DNA from: Streptomyces sp. Root431
GTDB lineage: Bacteria > Actinomycetota > Actinomycetes > Streptomycetales > Streptomycetaceae
Assembly: GCF_001426585.1 (NCBI RefSeq)
Contig: NZ_LMEI01000001.1
Location: 186,944-250,943, forward strand
Length of the DNA stretch: 64,000 bases
Direction: 5' to 3'
The notes under the pieces are model-generated. The model did not search any database. It saw only the letters and a list, made by a program, of their open reading frames with translations, and was not told where the DNA came from. Below are positions 25,529-34,406 of this stretch, piece after piece. The first letter of the stretch is position 1, and each line of letters starts with the position of its first letter. Both the position numbers and the translations under genes were made by a program.

Positions 25529-26446
25529 GTGCTCGTACTCGTCGCTCCCGGCCAAGGCGCTCAGACGCCCGGCTTCCTGACTCCCTGGCTCGAACTCCCC
25601 GGTGCCGCCGACCGCATCGCGGCCTGGTCCGAGGCCATCGGGCTGGACCTCGTCCACTACGGCACGAAGGCCGACGCGGACGAGATCCGTGACACCGCCG
25701 TGGCGCAGCCGCTGCTGGTCGCCGCCGGCCTGCTCTCGGCCGCGGCCCTCGGTGACGTGGCGCCCGGCGCGGTCGCCGGCCACAGCGTCGGCGAGTTCAC
25801 CGCCGCCGCGTTCGCGGGCGTCCTCGACGACACCGCCGCGCTGCGTCTCGTCCGTACCCGTGGTCTCGCGATGGCCGAGGCCGCCGCGGTCACCGCGACG
25901 GGCATGTCGGCGCTGCTCGGCGGCGACCCCGAGGTGACCGTCCCGCACCTGGAGAAGCTCGGTCTGACCGCGGCCAACGTGAACGGCGCGGGCCAGATCG
26001 TGGCCGCCGGCACGCTGGAGCAGCTGGCCGCCCTGGAGGCGGACAAGCCGGAGGGCGTCCGCCGCGTCGTGGCGCTGAAGGTCGCCGGCGCGTTCCACAC
26101 GCACCACATGGCGCCCGCCGTCGCGAAGCTGGAGGAGGCGGCCGCCGCGCTGTCCCCGGCGGACCCGGCCGTGACGTACGTCTCCAACAAGGACGGGCGG
26201 ACCGTCGCCACCGGCGCCGAGGTCCTCGCGCGCCTGGTCGGCCAGGTCGCGAACCCGGTCCGCTGGGACCTGTGCATGGAGACCTTCCAGGAGCTCGGCG
26301 CGACGGCCCTGATCGAGGTGTGCCCCGGCGGGACCCTCACCGGCATCGCCAAGCGCGCGCTGCCGGGTGTGGCCACCGTCGCCCTCAAGACCCCCGACGA
26401 CCTCGACGCGGCCCGTACGCTCATCGCCGAGCACGCGGCCGTCTGA
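25529..26446 (+). CDS. fabD: Malonyl-CoA:ACP transacylase
   Basis: Loads malonate from CoA onto acyl carrier protein for fatty acid and, in Streptomyces, also type II polyketide synthesis. About 305 aa, normal length. GQGAQ near the N-terminus (residues 9-13), nucleophile Ser 86 in GHSVGE, catalytic His in GAFHTHHM (about 193). GTG start with GAGAGTGTGAGG upstream gives the same N-terminus (LVLVAPGQGAQTPGF) as other actinobacterial FabD. First gene of the primary fab operon. Confidence 0.97.
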   Translation: MLVLVAPGQGAQTPGFLTPWLELPGAADRIAAWSEAIGLDLVHYGTKADADEIRDTAVAQPLLVAAGLLSAAALGDVAPGAVAGHSVGEFTAAAFAGVLDDTAALRLVRTRGLAMAEAAAVTATGMSALLGGDPEVTVPHLEKLGLTAANVNGAGQIVAAGTLEQLAALEADKPEGVRRVVALKVAGAFHTHHMAPAVAKLEEAAAALSPADPAVTYVSNKDGRTVATGAEVLARLVGQVANPVRWDLCMETFQELGATALIEVCPGGTLTGIAKRALPGVATVALKTPDDLDAARTLIAEHAAV

Positions 26447-26464
26447 GAAGGAGTGTCGAGAAGC

Positions 26465-27496
26465 ATGTCGAAGATCAAGCCCAGCAAGGGCGCCCCGTAC
26501 GCGCGGATCCTGGGTGTCGGCGGCTACCGCCCGACCCGGGTCGTGCCGAACGAGGTGATCCTCGAGAAGATCGACTCGTCCGACGAGTGGATCCGCTCAC
26601 GCTCCGGCATCTCCACCCGCCACTGGGCGTCCCCGGAGGAGACCGTCACCGCCATGTCGGTGGAGGCCTCCGGCAAGGCCATCGCGGACGCCGGGATCAC
26701 TCCCGAGCAGATCGGCGCCGTGATCGTCTCCACGGTGTCGCACTTCAAGCAGACCCCGGCCGTCGCCACCGAGATCGCCGACAAGGTCGGCGCGGGGAAC
26801 CCGGCCGCGTTCGACATCTCCGCCGGCTGCGCGGGCTTCGGCTACGGCCTGACCCTCGCCAAGGGCATGATCGTCGAGGGTTCTGCGGAGTACGTCCTCG
26901 TGATCGGCGTCGAGCGGCTCAGCGACCTGACGGATCTGGAAGACCGCGCGACGGCCTTCCTGTTCGGCGACGGCGCCGGTGCCGTGATCGTCGGCCCCTC
27001 GGACGAGCCGCACATCGGCCCGACCGTCTGGGGCTCCGAGGGCGACAAGTCCGAGACGATCAAGCAGACCGTGCCGTGGAACGAGTTCCACGTCGGCGAC
27101 GTCTCGAAGCTGCCCCTCAACGAGGCCGGCGAAATCAAGTTCCCCGCCATCACGCAGGAGGGCCAGGCGGTCTTCCGCTGGGCCGTCTTCGAGATGGCGA
27201 AGGTCGCCCAGCAGGCGATGGACGCCGCCGGCATCACGGCGGACGACCTGGACGTCTTCATCCCGCACCAGGCGAACATGCGGATCATCGACTCGATGGT
27301 GAAGACTCTGAAGCTGCCGGAGCACGTCACGGTCGCCCGTGACGTGGAAACCACCGGCAACACCTCGGCCGCCTCGATTCCGCTCGCTATGGAGCGGCTC
27401 CTGGCGACCGGGAAGGCGAAGAGCGGCGACACCGCGCTCGTCATCGGCTTCGGGGCGGGTCTCGTCTACGCCGCGACGGTCGTTACCCTCCCCTAG
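26465..27496 (+). CDS. fabH: 3-oxoacyl-ACP synthase III (KAS III)
   Basis: Starts fatty acid chains by condensing a short acyl-CoA (branched-chain starters in Streptomyces) with malonyl-ACP. About 343 aa. Catalytic triad visible: Cys 122 in SAGCAGF, His in PHQANMR (about 267) and Asn in GNTSAASIP (about 298). AAGGAG stands 11 nt before the ATG; the gap to fabD is 18 bp, so the two are in one operon. Confidence 0.97.
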   Translation: MSKIKPSKGAPYARILGVGGYRPTRVVPNEVILEKIDSSDEWIRSRSGISTRHWASPEETVTAMSVEASGKAIADAGITPEQIGAVIVSTVSHFKQTPAVATEIADKVGAGNPAAFDISAGCAGFGYGLTLAKGMIVEGSAEYVLVIGVERLSDLTDLEDRATAFLFGDGAGAVIVGPSDEPHIGPTVWGSEGDKSETIKQTVPWNEFHVGDVSKLPLNEAGEIKFPAITQEGQAVFRWAVFEMAKVAQQAMDAAGITADDLDVFIPHQANMRIIDSMVKTLKLPEHVTVARDVETTGNTSAASIPLAMERLLATGKAKSGDTALVIGFGAGLVYAATVVTLP

Positions 27497-27553
27497 GCAC
27501 CCGGATCCTTCCGGAAGCCCTTTTACCGAAGCAATCACAGAAGGAGCGCCACC

Positions 27554-27802
27554 ATGGCCTTCACCCAGGAGCAGGTCGTCGAGGGTCTCGCCGAGATCGT
27601 CAACGAGATCGCCGGCATCCCGACCGAGGACGTCCAGCTGGACAAGTCCTTCACCGACGACCTGGACGTCGACTCCCTGTCCATGGTCGAGGTCGTCGTC
27701 GCCGCCGAAGAGCGCTTCGAGGTCAAGATCCCCGACGCGGACGTCAAGGACCTCAAGACGGTCGGCGACGCCGCCAACTACATCCTGAAGCACCAGGCCT
27801 GA
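27554..27802 (+). CDS. acpP: Acyl carrier protein of primary fatty acid synthesis
   Basis: 82 aa acidic four-helix carrier. Ser 41 in DVDSLSMVE is the phosphopantetheine site. AAGGAGCGCC precedes the ATG, a strong ribosome site in keeping with the high level of this protein. Third gene of the fab operon, between fabH and fabF. Confidence 0.97.
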   Translation: MAFTQEQVVEGLAEIVNEIAGIPTEDVQLDKSFTDDLDVDSLSMVEVVVAAEERFEVKIPDADVKDLKTVGDAANYILKHQA

Positions 27803-27881
27803 TTCGGCCCCTGCTGACTCGGTCCGCCACCCGGCGGTGGCGCCGTATTCCGACCATCACACACATGGAGAACGAATTCCT

Positions 27882-29144
27882 GTGAGCTCGACCAATCGCA
27901 CCGTGGTCGTTACCGGTATCGGCGCAACCACACCGCTGGGTGGCGACTCCGCGTCGACCTGGGAAGGTCTTCTCGCGGGGCGCTCCGGCGTCCGGCCCCT
28001 CGAGGGCGAGCGCTTCGCGGAGCTGCCCGTGCAGATCGCCGCGACCGCCGCCGTCGACCCCGGTGACGTCCTGCCCCGCCCGCTCGCCCGCAAGCTGGAC
28101 CGCTCGGCGCAGTTCGCGCTGATCGCGGCCCGTGAGGCCTGGGCCGACGCGGGCTACACCGCCCCTGCGGGCGAGGACGACAAGATCGTGCCCGAGCGGC
28201 TCGGTTCCGTCATCGCCTCCGGCATCGGCGGCGTCACCACCCTGCTCGACCAGTACGACGTGCTGAAGGAGAAGGGCGTTCGCCGCGTCTCCCCGCACAC
28301 CGTGCCCATGCTCATGCCGAACAGCCCCTCCGCCAACGTGGGTCTGGAGGTGAACGCCCGGGCGGGCGTCCACACCCCGGTCTCCGCGTGCGCGTCGGGT
28401 GCCGAGGCGATCGGCTACGCCGTCGAGATGATCCGTACCGGCCGGGCCGACGTGGTCGTGGCCGGCGGTACCGAGGCCGCGATCCACCCGCTGCCGATCG
28501 CCGCCTTCGCCAACATGATGGCGATGTCCAAGAACAACGAGGAGCCGACGAAGGCCTCGCGTCCGTACGACACCGGCCGGGACGGCTTCGTCCTCGGCGA
28601 GGGTGCGGGCGTCGTGATCCTGGAGTCCGAGGAGCACGCGAAGGCGCGCGGCGCGCGTGTCTACTGCGAGGTCATCGGCCAGGGCCTGTCGGCCGACAGC
28701 CACCACATCGCGCAGCCCGAGCCGACCGGCCGGGGCATCGCCGCCGCGATGCAGAACCTGCTCGACTCGACGGACCTCAAGCCCTCCGAGGTCGTTCACC
28801 TGAACGCGCACGCCACGTCGACGCCGCAGGGTGACGTCGCCGAGATCAAGGCGCTGCGCAAGGTCCTGGGCGACGACCTCGACCACGTCGCGATCTCCGC
28901 GACCAAGTCGATGACGGGTCACCTCCTGGGCGGCGCGGGCGGCATCGAGACCGTCGCGACGGTCCTGGCGCTCTTCCACCGCGTGGCCCCGCCGACGATC
29001 AACATCGACGACCTGGACGCCGAGGTCGACGCGGACATCGTCCGCGGCGAGCCCCGCGAGCTCCCCCAGGGCACGATCGCCGCGATCAACAACTCGTTCG
29101 GCTTCGGCGGCCACAACGTGGTCCTCGCCTTCCGCACGGTCTGA
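27882..29144 (+). CDS. fabF: 3-oxoacyl-ACP synthase II (KAS II)
   Basis: Chain-elongating condensing enzyme of the primary fatty acid synthase. About 420 aa. Catalytic Cys 170 in SACASGA, His residues in NAHATSTPQGD (about 308) and MTGHLLGGAGG (about 346), with the Lys before the latter. GTG 27882 matches the known actinobacterial N-terminus (SSTNRTVVVTGIG) and has GGAG upstream. Last gene of the fab operon; a strong terminator follows at once. Confidence 0.97.
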   Translation: MSSTNRTVVVTGIGATTPLGGDSASTWEGLLAGRSGVRPLEGERFAELPVQIAATAAVDPGDVLPRPLARKLDRSAQFALIAAREAWADAGYTAPAGEDDKIVPERLGSVIASGIGGVTTLLDQYDVLKEKGVRRVSPHTVPMLMPNSPSANVGLEVNARAGVHTPVSACASGAEAIGYAVEMIRTGRADVVVAGGTEAAIHPLPIAAFANMMAMSKNNEEPTKASRPYDTGRDGFVLGEGAGVVILESEEHAKARGARVYCEVIGQGLSADSHHIAQPEPTGRGIAAAMQNLLDSTDLKPSEVVHLNAHATSTPQGDVAEIKALRKVLGDDLDHVAISATKSMTGHLLGGAGGIETVATVLALFHRVAPPTINIDDLDAEVDADIVRGEPRELPQGTIAAINNSFGFGGHNVVLAFRTV

Positions 29145-29150
29145 TCTCCA

Positions 29151-29195
29151 CACGCCGGAGGCCCACCCCCGCTTCGGGGGTGGGCCTTCGGCGTG
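29151..29195. terminator. Strong bidirectional terminator after fabF
   Basis: A stem of about 21 bp (CACGCCGGAGGCCCACCCCC pairs with the mirror arm, one G-T pair) with a loop of a few bases. It lies 6 bp after the fabF stop and ends the fab operon. The gap 29196-29326 to the convergent DUF3145 gene holds nothing else I can see. Confidence 0.9.
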
Positions 29196-29326
29196 TTCGC
29201 GTGCCGTCAGCGCAGGGCGAAGGCCGCCGGTTCGGCCTGCATCCCGCGTCCTCCGGCCAGTCGGCGACGGCGCCCGGCGCGCCCCGGCGCGCCCCGGCGG
29301 AATCCACAACGCGCGGGTGAAGCCGG

Positions 29327-29821
29327 TCAGACGACTTGGTGCAGCCAGCGGACCGGGGCGCCCTCGCCCGCGTACCGGAAGGGCTCCAGCTCGTCGTCCC
29401 AGGGCTTGCCGAGGAGTTTGGCGACCTCGGCCTCCAGCTGGGTCTCGCCCTGGAGGGAGCGCGCAAGGGCGGCCCGCAGCCGGTCCTCGGGAATGAGGAT
29501 GTCCCCGTGCATGCCGGTGACGGCGTGGAAAATGCCCAGCTCGGGGGTGGCGCTGTAGCGCTCGCCCTCGGCGGTGGGGCAGGGTTCCGCGGTCACCTCG
29601 AAGCGGAGCATCTGCCAGCCGCGCAGGGCGGAGGCGAGTTTGGAGGCGGTGCCGGTCTGGCCCTTCCAGGAGAACTCGGCTCTCCAGGTGCCGGGGGACG
29701 CCGGCTGGCGGATCCAGTCGAGCTGGACCCGCGCACCGAGGACACCCGCGACCGCCCATTCGACGTGCGGGCACAGCGCGCGCGGTGCGGAGTGTACGTA
29801 CAGGACTCCACGTGTCGTCAC
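29327..29821 (-). CDS. DUF3145 family protein
   Basis: 164 aa soluble protein of unknown function, conserved in actinobacteria and commonly found just after fabF, as here. It opens with TTRGVLYVHSAPRALCPHVE and has the conserved core WDDELEPFRYAGEGAPVRWL near the end. No catalytic motif or membrane segment is visible. GTG start with GGAGG upstream. Convergent with fabF. Confidence 0.88.
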   Translation of the reverse strand: MTTRGVLYVHSAPRALCPHVEWAVAGVLGARVQLDWIRQPASPGTWRAEFSWKGQTGTASKLASALRGWQMLRFEVTAEPCPTAEGERYSATPELGIFHAVTGMHGDILIPEDRLRAALARSLQGETQLEAEVAKLLGKPWDDELEPFRYAGEGAPVRWLHQVV

Positions 29822-30079
29822 CGGGACCTCCAGTGTGGGACGAGGGTCGCCTTCCCAGCGGCCTCAGTTAACAGCATCCGGAGTAAAATGTCGCAAACCC
29901 TCAAAAAGGGGACAGCATGTGACGTGACGTAATTTACCGGAGCCCGTCGGCGAAGGCGCCTCTGGTTCGACGGGGGAAAAGCTACCGTGCCGCACCGTCA
30001 TCGGTGTGACGTACGGTCGGTCCGGGAGCCGGTGGACACGAACCTTTCACCCGCCAGGACGCCGAAGGAGGGGCCGGGG

Positions 30080-30976
30080 ATGCGCGGTCGACGCGAATTC
30101 CGTACCGCTGTGCGTGCCGCTGCGGCACTGTTGTGCGCAGGGGTCCTTTTCGGCTGCACCACCGCCGGGCCCGACGCGGCGGCTCCGGTTCCGACGCGGA
30201 CCGCGAAGCCCACGCCCTCCCCCACGCCGACGTCGCTGTGGGACGTCTCCCCCGCCTCCGTCGCGGCCGTCGGCGATTCCGTCACGCGCGCCTTCGACGC
30301 CTGCGCGGTCCTGGCGGACTGCCCCGAGGTGTCCTGGGCGACCGGGACGGACACGGCCGTCAACAGCCTGGCGCTGCGGCTGCTCGGCCCGGAGAAGGTG
30401 GCCACGCGCAGTTGGAACCTGGCGCGGACGGGTGCGCGGATGGCGGAGCTGCCCGAGCAGATGGCGGGGGCGGCGGCCGAGAAGCCGGAGCTCGTGACGG
30501 TGATGATGGGCGCCAACGACGCCTGCCGACCCACGCCGGAGCTCATGACCCCGGTCGCCGACTTCCGCTTCTCCTTCGAGACGGCGCTCGCCCGGCTGCG
30601 GGCGGGTGCGCCGAAGGCGCAGGTGTACGTGTCGAGCGTGCCGGACCTCAAGCACCTGTGGTCGACGGGGCGGGTCAGCCCGGCGGGGCTGCGGGTGTGG
30701 AAGCTGGGGATCTGCGGCTCGATGCTGGCGGACGCGGAGGACCTGGGTCCGGCGGCGGAGCGGCGGCGGACGCGGGTGCGGGAGCGGGTGGTGGCGTACA
30801 ACGAGGTCCTGAGGGAGGTCTGCGCCGAGGACGAGCGTTGCCGGTACGACGGCGGGGCGGTCTTCGGTTTCCGTTTCGACGGCGGGCAGTTGAGCCCGTG
30901 GGACTGGTTCCATCCGAGCAGGGACGGGCAGGCGCGGCTCGCGGAGCTCGCGTACCGGCGGATCACGAAGGAGTGA
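30080..30976 (+). CDS. SGNH/GDSL hydrolase lipoprotein
   Basis: About 298 aa exported esterase or lipase. Type II signal peptide with lipobox FGC (Cys 26), a Pro/Thr-rich spacer, then the SGNH fold: block I VGDSVT (Ser about 70), block III GAND (Asn about 150), block V DWFHPS with Asp and His (about 276-279). AAGGAGGGG before the ATG. The upstream 258 bp (29822-30079), shared with the divergent DUF3145 gene, is AT-richer than its surroundings (TTAACAGCATCCGG, GTAATTTACC) and must hold both promoters; I see no clear operator. Confidence 0.87.
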   Translation: MRGRREFRTAVRAAAALLCAGVLFGCTTAGPDAAAPVPTRTAKPTPSPTPTSLWDVSPASVAAVGDSVTRAFDACAVLADCPEVSWATGTDTAVNSLALRLLGPEKVATRSWNLARTGARMAELPEQMAGAAAEKPELVTVMMGANDACRPTPELMTPVADFRFSFETALARLRAGAPKAQVYVSSVPDLKHLWSTGRVSPAGLRVWKLGICGSMLADAEDLGPAAERRRTRVRERVVAYNEVLREVCAEDERCRYDGGAVFGFRFDGGQLSPWDWFHPSRDGQARLAELAYRRITKE

Positions 30977-30980
30977 GGAG

Positions 30981-31012
30981 CCCCGGGACGGTTGTCAGGT
31001 TCCGTCCCGGGG
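30981..31012. terminator. Bidirectional terminator
   Basis: CCCCGGGACGG pairs perfectly with CCGTCCCGGGG around a 10-nt loop, 4 bp after the SGNH hydrolase stop and 24 bp from the end of the convergent beta-glucosidase gene. It can serve both. Confidence 0.85.
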
Positions 31013-31036
31013 CCCGGTCTTGAGGGGATCGGCCGG

Positions 31037-33484
31037 TCAGATCTCCAGGGTGGTGGTCAGGCGGGCGTCCGTGAGGGAGTGGGCCGCCAGGACCTCGTAG
31101 GCGCCGGGGACGAAGGCCCAGCCGTTCTTCTCCTCGTCCCAGATCTCGAAGGCGCGGCGGGGCAGTGCGATCTCGGTCTCGACGGTCTCGCCGGGCGCTG
31201 CCTCGACGCTCGCGAAGCCGGCGAGCCAGCGCGCCGGGCGGTCGTGGTCGTCGGAGACGGGCGCCAGGTAGACCTGGACGACCTCGCGGCCGGTGCGGTC
31301 GCCGGTGTTGGTGAGCCGGACGGTGACCGTGTCGGGGCCCGCGGCCAGGGAGTCGTACGACCAGGTGGTGTAGCCGAGGCCGTGGCCGAAGGGGTACGCG
31401 GGGACGGCGCCGGCCTTGTCCCAGGCGCGGTAGCCGATGAAGACGCCCTCGGTGTAGTCGAGTACGCCCTCGGTGGGGGTGACCTCGGTGACAGGGACGT
31501 CGGCGAGGGCGGCCGGCCAAGTGGTGGGGAGGCGTCCGCCGGGCTCCTCGGCGCCGGTGAGGACGTCGGCGAGGGCCGCGCCGCCCTCCTGGCCGGGGAA
31601 CCAGCCGAGGAGGATCGCGGCGACGTCCTCGCGCCACGGCATCTCGACCGGGGAGCCGGAGTTGACCACGACGACGGTGTTCGGGTTGGCGGCGGCGACG
31701 GCCCGTACGAGCTCGTCCTGGCGGCCGGGGAGGACGAGGTCCTTGCGGTCGAAGCCCTCGGACTCGACGCGCTCGGTGGTGGCGACGACCACGACGGCGG
31801 TGTCGGCGGCGCGGGCCGCCTCGACGGCTTCGGCGATCAGTTCGTCGGGGTCACGGCGCGGACCGAGGTGGACGAAGGAGAACATGACGGCCGGCAGCGG
31901 GCTCGCGAACTCCTTGTTCAGGGTGTGGTGCAGGGAGACCTCGACGGTCTCGCCCGCGGTGAGGGCGACCTTGGCGCGCTCGACCGGGGAGCCGAAGAAG
32001 GCCTCGAAGGGGTCGGTCTCGGGGCCCATCGCCTGGACGCCGTCGAAGACGGTCTCGCCGGCGACGGCGAGGGTGAAGGCGCCGAGGCCGCGGGTGCCGA
32101 AGGAGTGCTCGCCGGACTCGAGCGGGGTGAAGGTGCCGAGGACCTCGATGGAGGCGAGCTCGTCGTGGGTGACGCCGGCGGGCAGGTCGTCGCCGATCCA
32201 CTGGACCTGGCCGTTGGGCAGGGAGCCCTCGCCGAGGACCCGGCCCTCGGCGTCGCGGCAGCGGGCGCGGAGGGTGAAGCCCTCGCCGGCGGGGGTGAGT
32301 TCGTCGCTCGGGTCGGCGCCGACGGTGAAGGTGAGCGCGCCGTCCGGGAGTGCGGCGGTGAGGCCGTCGAGCGGGGAGACGACGTGGTCGGGGAAGACCT
32401 GGGCGGAGCCGCCGCCGAGGACGCGGGCGGCGCGGGCGGCGGCGCCGGAGAGAGCGACCGTGCCAGTCCTGAGGGGCAGGGCGGCGTTCTCGTTGCGGAC
32501 GAGGACGAAGCCGCGGCGGGCGATCTCGCGGGCGAGGGCGTCGCCGTCGACGGCGGCCGGGTGCTCGGTGACGACGGCCGGGGCGCCTTCGAGGGCGCCG
32601 ACGCGGGCCGCGAGCCGCAGGACGTTGCGTACGGCCGCGTCGACGGCGGACTCCTCGGCCTCGCCGGCGCGGACGGCGGCGGCGAGGGCCTCGCCGTAGA
32701 CGGTGGCGGGGCCGGGCATGGCGACGTCGAGGCCGCCCTCGATGTCGCCGGTGGTGGAGCGGGCGGCCATCCAGTCGGAGACGTTGTAGCCGTCGAAGCC
32801 CCACTCGCCGCGCAGGACCTCGTTGACGAGGTAGCGGTGCTCGGTCATCGTCACGCCGTTGACCTGGTTGTAGGCGGTCATGATGCCCCAGGGGTGGGCG
32901 TTCTTGACGATGGCTTCGAAGGGCGCGAGGTAGAGCTCGCGGAGGGGGCGGGCGGCGATCCTGTTGTCGACGGTGAAGCGCTCGGTCTCGGCGTCGTTGG
33001 CGACGAAGTGCTTGACGGTGGTGCCGACGCCGCCGTCCTGGACGCCCTGGACGTAGCCGGTGCCGATCGCGCCGGTGAGGTACGGGTCCTCGCTGTAGGC
33101 CTCGAAGTGGCGGCCGCCGAGCGGCGAGCGGTGCAGGTTGACGGTGGGCGCGAGGAGGACGTGGACGCCCTTGCGGCGGGCTTCCTGCGCGAGGAGCCGG
33201 CCGGCGCGGCGGGCGAGCGCGGGGTCCCAGGCGGCGGCGAGCGCGGTCGGGGACGGCAGGGCGACGGACGGGTCGTCGGCGGTCCAGCGGACGCCGCGGA
33301 CGCCGATGGGGCCGTCGGACATGACCAGGGAGCTCAGTCCGATCTCCGGCAGTGCGGGCAGGGACCACATGTCCTGGCCGGCGAGGAGCCGGGTCTTGGT
33401 GTCCAGGTCGAGCTTGCCGAGCGCCGCCTCGACGGCCGCTTCCCTGATCGCGTCCGCGCTGGTGCCCGTGGGCGTCTCCGCCAT
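31037..33484 (-). CDS. Beta-glucosidase, glycoside hydrolase family 3
   Basis: About 815 aa, with no signal peptide, so intracellular. N-terminal GH3 barrel (about 30-330) with nucleophile Asp 237 in GYNVSDWMA and substrate-binding KHF/NDAETER, C-terminal GH3 sandwich with an inserted PA14-like beta domain (about 395-530), then a fibronectin III-like end (VVQVYLAP). Such enzymes release glucose from oligosaccharides after uptake. ATG chosen with GAGGAGG upstream; a start 45 bp earlier is unlikely. Divergent from a TetR gene with a palindrome between them. Confidence 0.93.
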   Translation of the reverse strand: MAETPTGTSADAIREAAVEAALGKLDLDTKTRLLAGQDMWSLPALPEIGLSSLVMSDGPIGVRGVRWTADDPSVALPSPTALAAAWDPALARRAGRLLAQEARRKGVHVLLAPTVNLHRSPLGGRHFEAYSEDPYLTGAIGTGYVQGVQDGGVGTTVKHFVANDAETERFTVDNRIAARPLRELYLAPFEAIVKNAHPWGIMTAYNQVNGVTMTEHRYLVNEVLRGEWGFDGYNVSDWMAARSTTGDIEGGLDVAMPGPATVYGEALAAAVRAGEAEESAVDAAVRNVLRLAARVGALEGAPAVVTEHPAAVDGDALAREIARRGFVLVRNENAALPLRTGTVALSGAAARAARVLGGGSAQVFPDHVVSPLDGLTAALPDGALTFTVGADPSDELTPAGEGFTLRARCRDAEGRVLGEGSLPNGQVQWIGDDLPAGVTHDELASIEVLGTFTPLESGEHSFGTRGLGAFTLAVAGETVFDGVQAMGPETDPFEAFFGSPVERAKVALTAGETVEVSLHHTLNKEFASPLPAVMFSFVHLGPRRDPDELIAEAVEAARAADTAVVVVATTERVESEGFDRKDLVLPGRQDELVRAVAAANPNTVVVVNSGSPVEMPWREDVAAILLGWFPGQEGGAALADVLTGAEEPGGRLPTTWPAALADVPVTEVTPTEGVLDYTEGVFIGYRAWDKAGAVPAYPFGHGLGYTTWSYDSLAAGPDTVTVRLTNTGDRTGREVVQVYLAPVSDDHDRPARWLAGFASVEAAPGETVETEIALPRRAFEIWDEEKNGWAFVPGAYEVLAAHSLTDARLTTTLEI

Positions 33485-33535
33485 GGCCGTACCTCCTCGT
33501 TGACGTACCCCGATGGCCCCATCGTGCACCCACTT

Positions 33536-33553
33536 ACCTGTAGATCGGTAGGT
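33536..33553. promoter_or_regulatory. Operator candidate between GH3 and TetR genes
   Basis: ACCTGTAGATCGGTAGGT, an imperfect palindrome (ACCT...GATC...AGGT). It lies 51 bp before the beta-glucosidase start and 74 bp before the TetR start, a place from which one dimeric repressor could control both. Confidence 0.5.
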
Positions 33554-33627
33554 GACGTTACTGTTCTGTTATTTTCATGAGGGGGTACGGTCCTGTCGGG
33601 ACGACGTCGGAGAAGGAGGCCGGGACG

Positions 33628-34203
33628 ATGGTGCGAGCCAGGAGCGAGGAGCGCCGCGCGGAGATCCTGCGCGCCGCCCTCGAGGTGATCGCCGAGCGCG
33701 GCTACCGGGGCGCGACCCTCGGCTCCGTCGCCGAACGCGTCGGACTGACCCAGCAGGGGCTGCTGCACTACTTCCCGACGAAGGAGGCCCTGCTCGTCGC
33801 GGTCCTCCAGGAGCGCGACCGCTGGGACACGAGCGGCGGCCGCGACCGCGAGAACTGGCGGCTCGACCTGCTGGAATCCCTCGTCGAGTACAACGCGATG
33901 CGCCCGGGGATCGTGCAGACCTTCTCCGCGCTGCTCGGCGAGAGCGTCACGGACGAGCACCCCGCGCGGGAGTTCTTCACCGAGCGGTACGGGCAGGTGC
34001 GGTCGAGCATGGCGGACGTGCTCCGCCTGGAGTTCGGCGAGCGGCTGCCGAGCGGCCTCACGCCCGAGCGGGCGGCGCCGCTCCTGACGGCGGTGCTCGA
34101 CGGGCTCCAGTACCAGTGGCTCCTCGACCCGTCGGCGGTGGACATGCCGGACGCCTTCCGGGACTTCCTGCGGCTGCTGCGCGGGGACGACTCCCGGCCC
34201 TGA
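33628..34203 (+). CDS. TetR/AcrR family regulator beside the GH3 gene
   Basis: About 191 aa. HTH at about residues 8-50 (AEILRAALEVIAERGYRGAT, then TQQGLLHYFPTKEALL), followed by a TetR_C-like ligand domain. ATG 33628 is supported by GAAGGAGG. Probably represses the divergent beta-glucosidase gene and answers to a sugar or aglycone; the ligand is unknown. Confidence 0.88.
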   Translation: MVRARSEERRAEILRAALEVIAERGYRGATLGSVAERVGLTQQGLLHYFPTKEALLVAVLQERDRWDTSGGRDRENWRLDLLESLVEYNAMRPGIVQTFSALLGESVTDEHPAREFFTERYGQVRSSMADVLRLEFGERLPSGLTPERAAPLLTAVLDGLQYQWLLDPSAVDMPDAFRDFLRLLRGDDSRP

Positions 34204-34220
34204 GGCGGGGGTTCGGGTGC

Positions 34221-34341
34221 GGGGCCGACGGGATTCGAACCCGCGGGGTCCGGCCACCAGGTTCGGCGACCGGCCGCTCTCCCCGGGGGTGGGAACCTCC
34301 ACCACCCGGATCCGCATTCGACCGTGCTCTGCCACGGCCCC
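34221..34341 (-). tRNA. Atypical class II-like tRNA or tRNA relic, 121 nt
   Basis: Minus strand. Perfect 7-bp acceptor stem GGGGCCG (34335-34341) with CGGCCCC (34221-34227), and a normal T arm at 34228-34244: 5-bp stem around the loop TTCGAAT. After the acceptor come TG and a Ser/Leu-type D arm (GCAGAGCACGG, then AATGC, 3-bp stem). Between D and T arms are about 80 nt instead of the usual 50: a hairpin with a 6-bp stem (GGGTGG/CCACCC) and a 9-nt loop TGGAGGTTC in anticodon position, then a long GC-rich extra arm. I cannot place a clean 7-nt anticodon loop; GGA (Ser) follows the only loop T. The end pairing extends to 12 bp (34216-34227 with 34335-34346). Whether it is functional, inserted or decayed is open. 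Confidence 0.5.
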
Positions 34342-34406
34342 GCACCCTGGCGGGACCGCGCGATCCCGCATGCAGCGGAGTGTAGGGGCCCGACACCGGT
34401 GGCCCG

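Noticed and set aside
27753..29774. Long minus-strand frame over fabF
   Set aside because: Antisense of fabF and a frame-shifted reading of DUF3145; no homology-like features.
34221..34341. Selenocysteine tRNA
   Set aside because: Long class II form fits loosely, but no TCA anticodon is present and the D arm lacks the long stem of tRNA-Sec.
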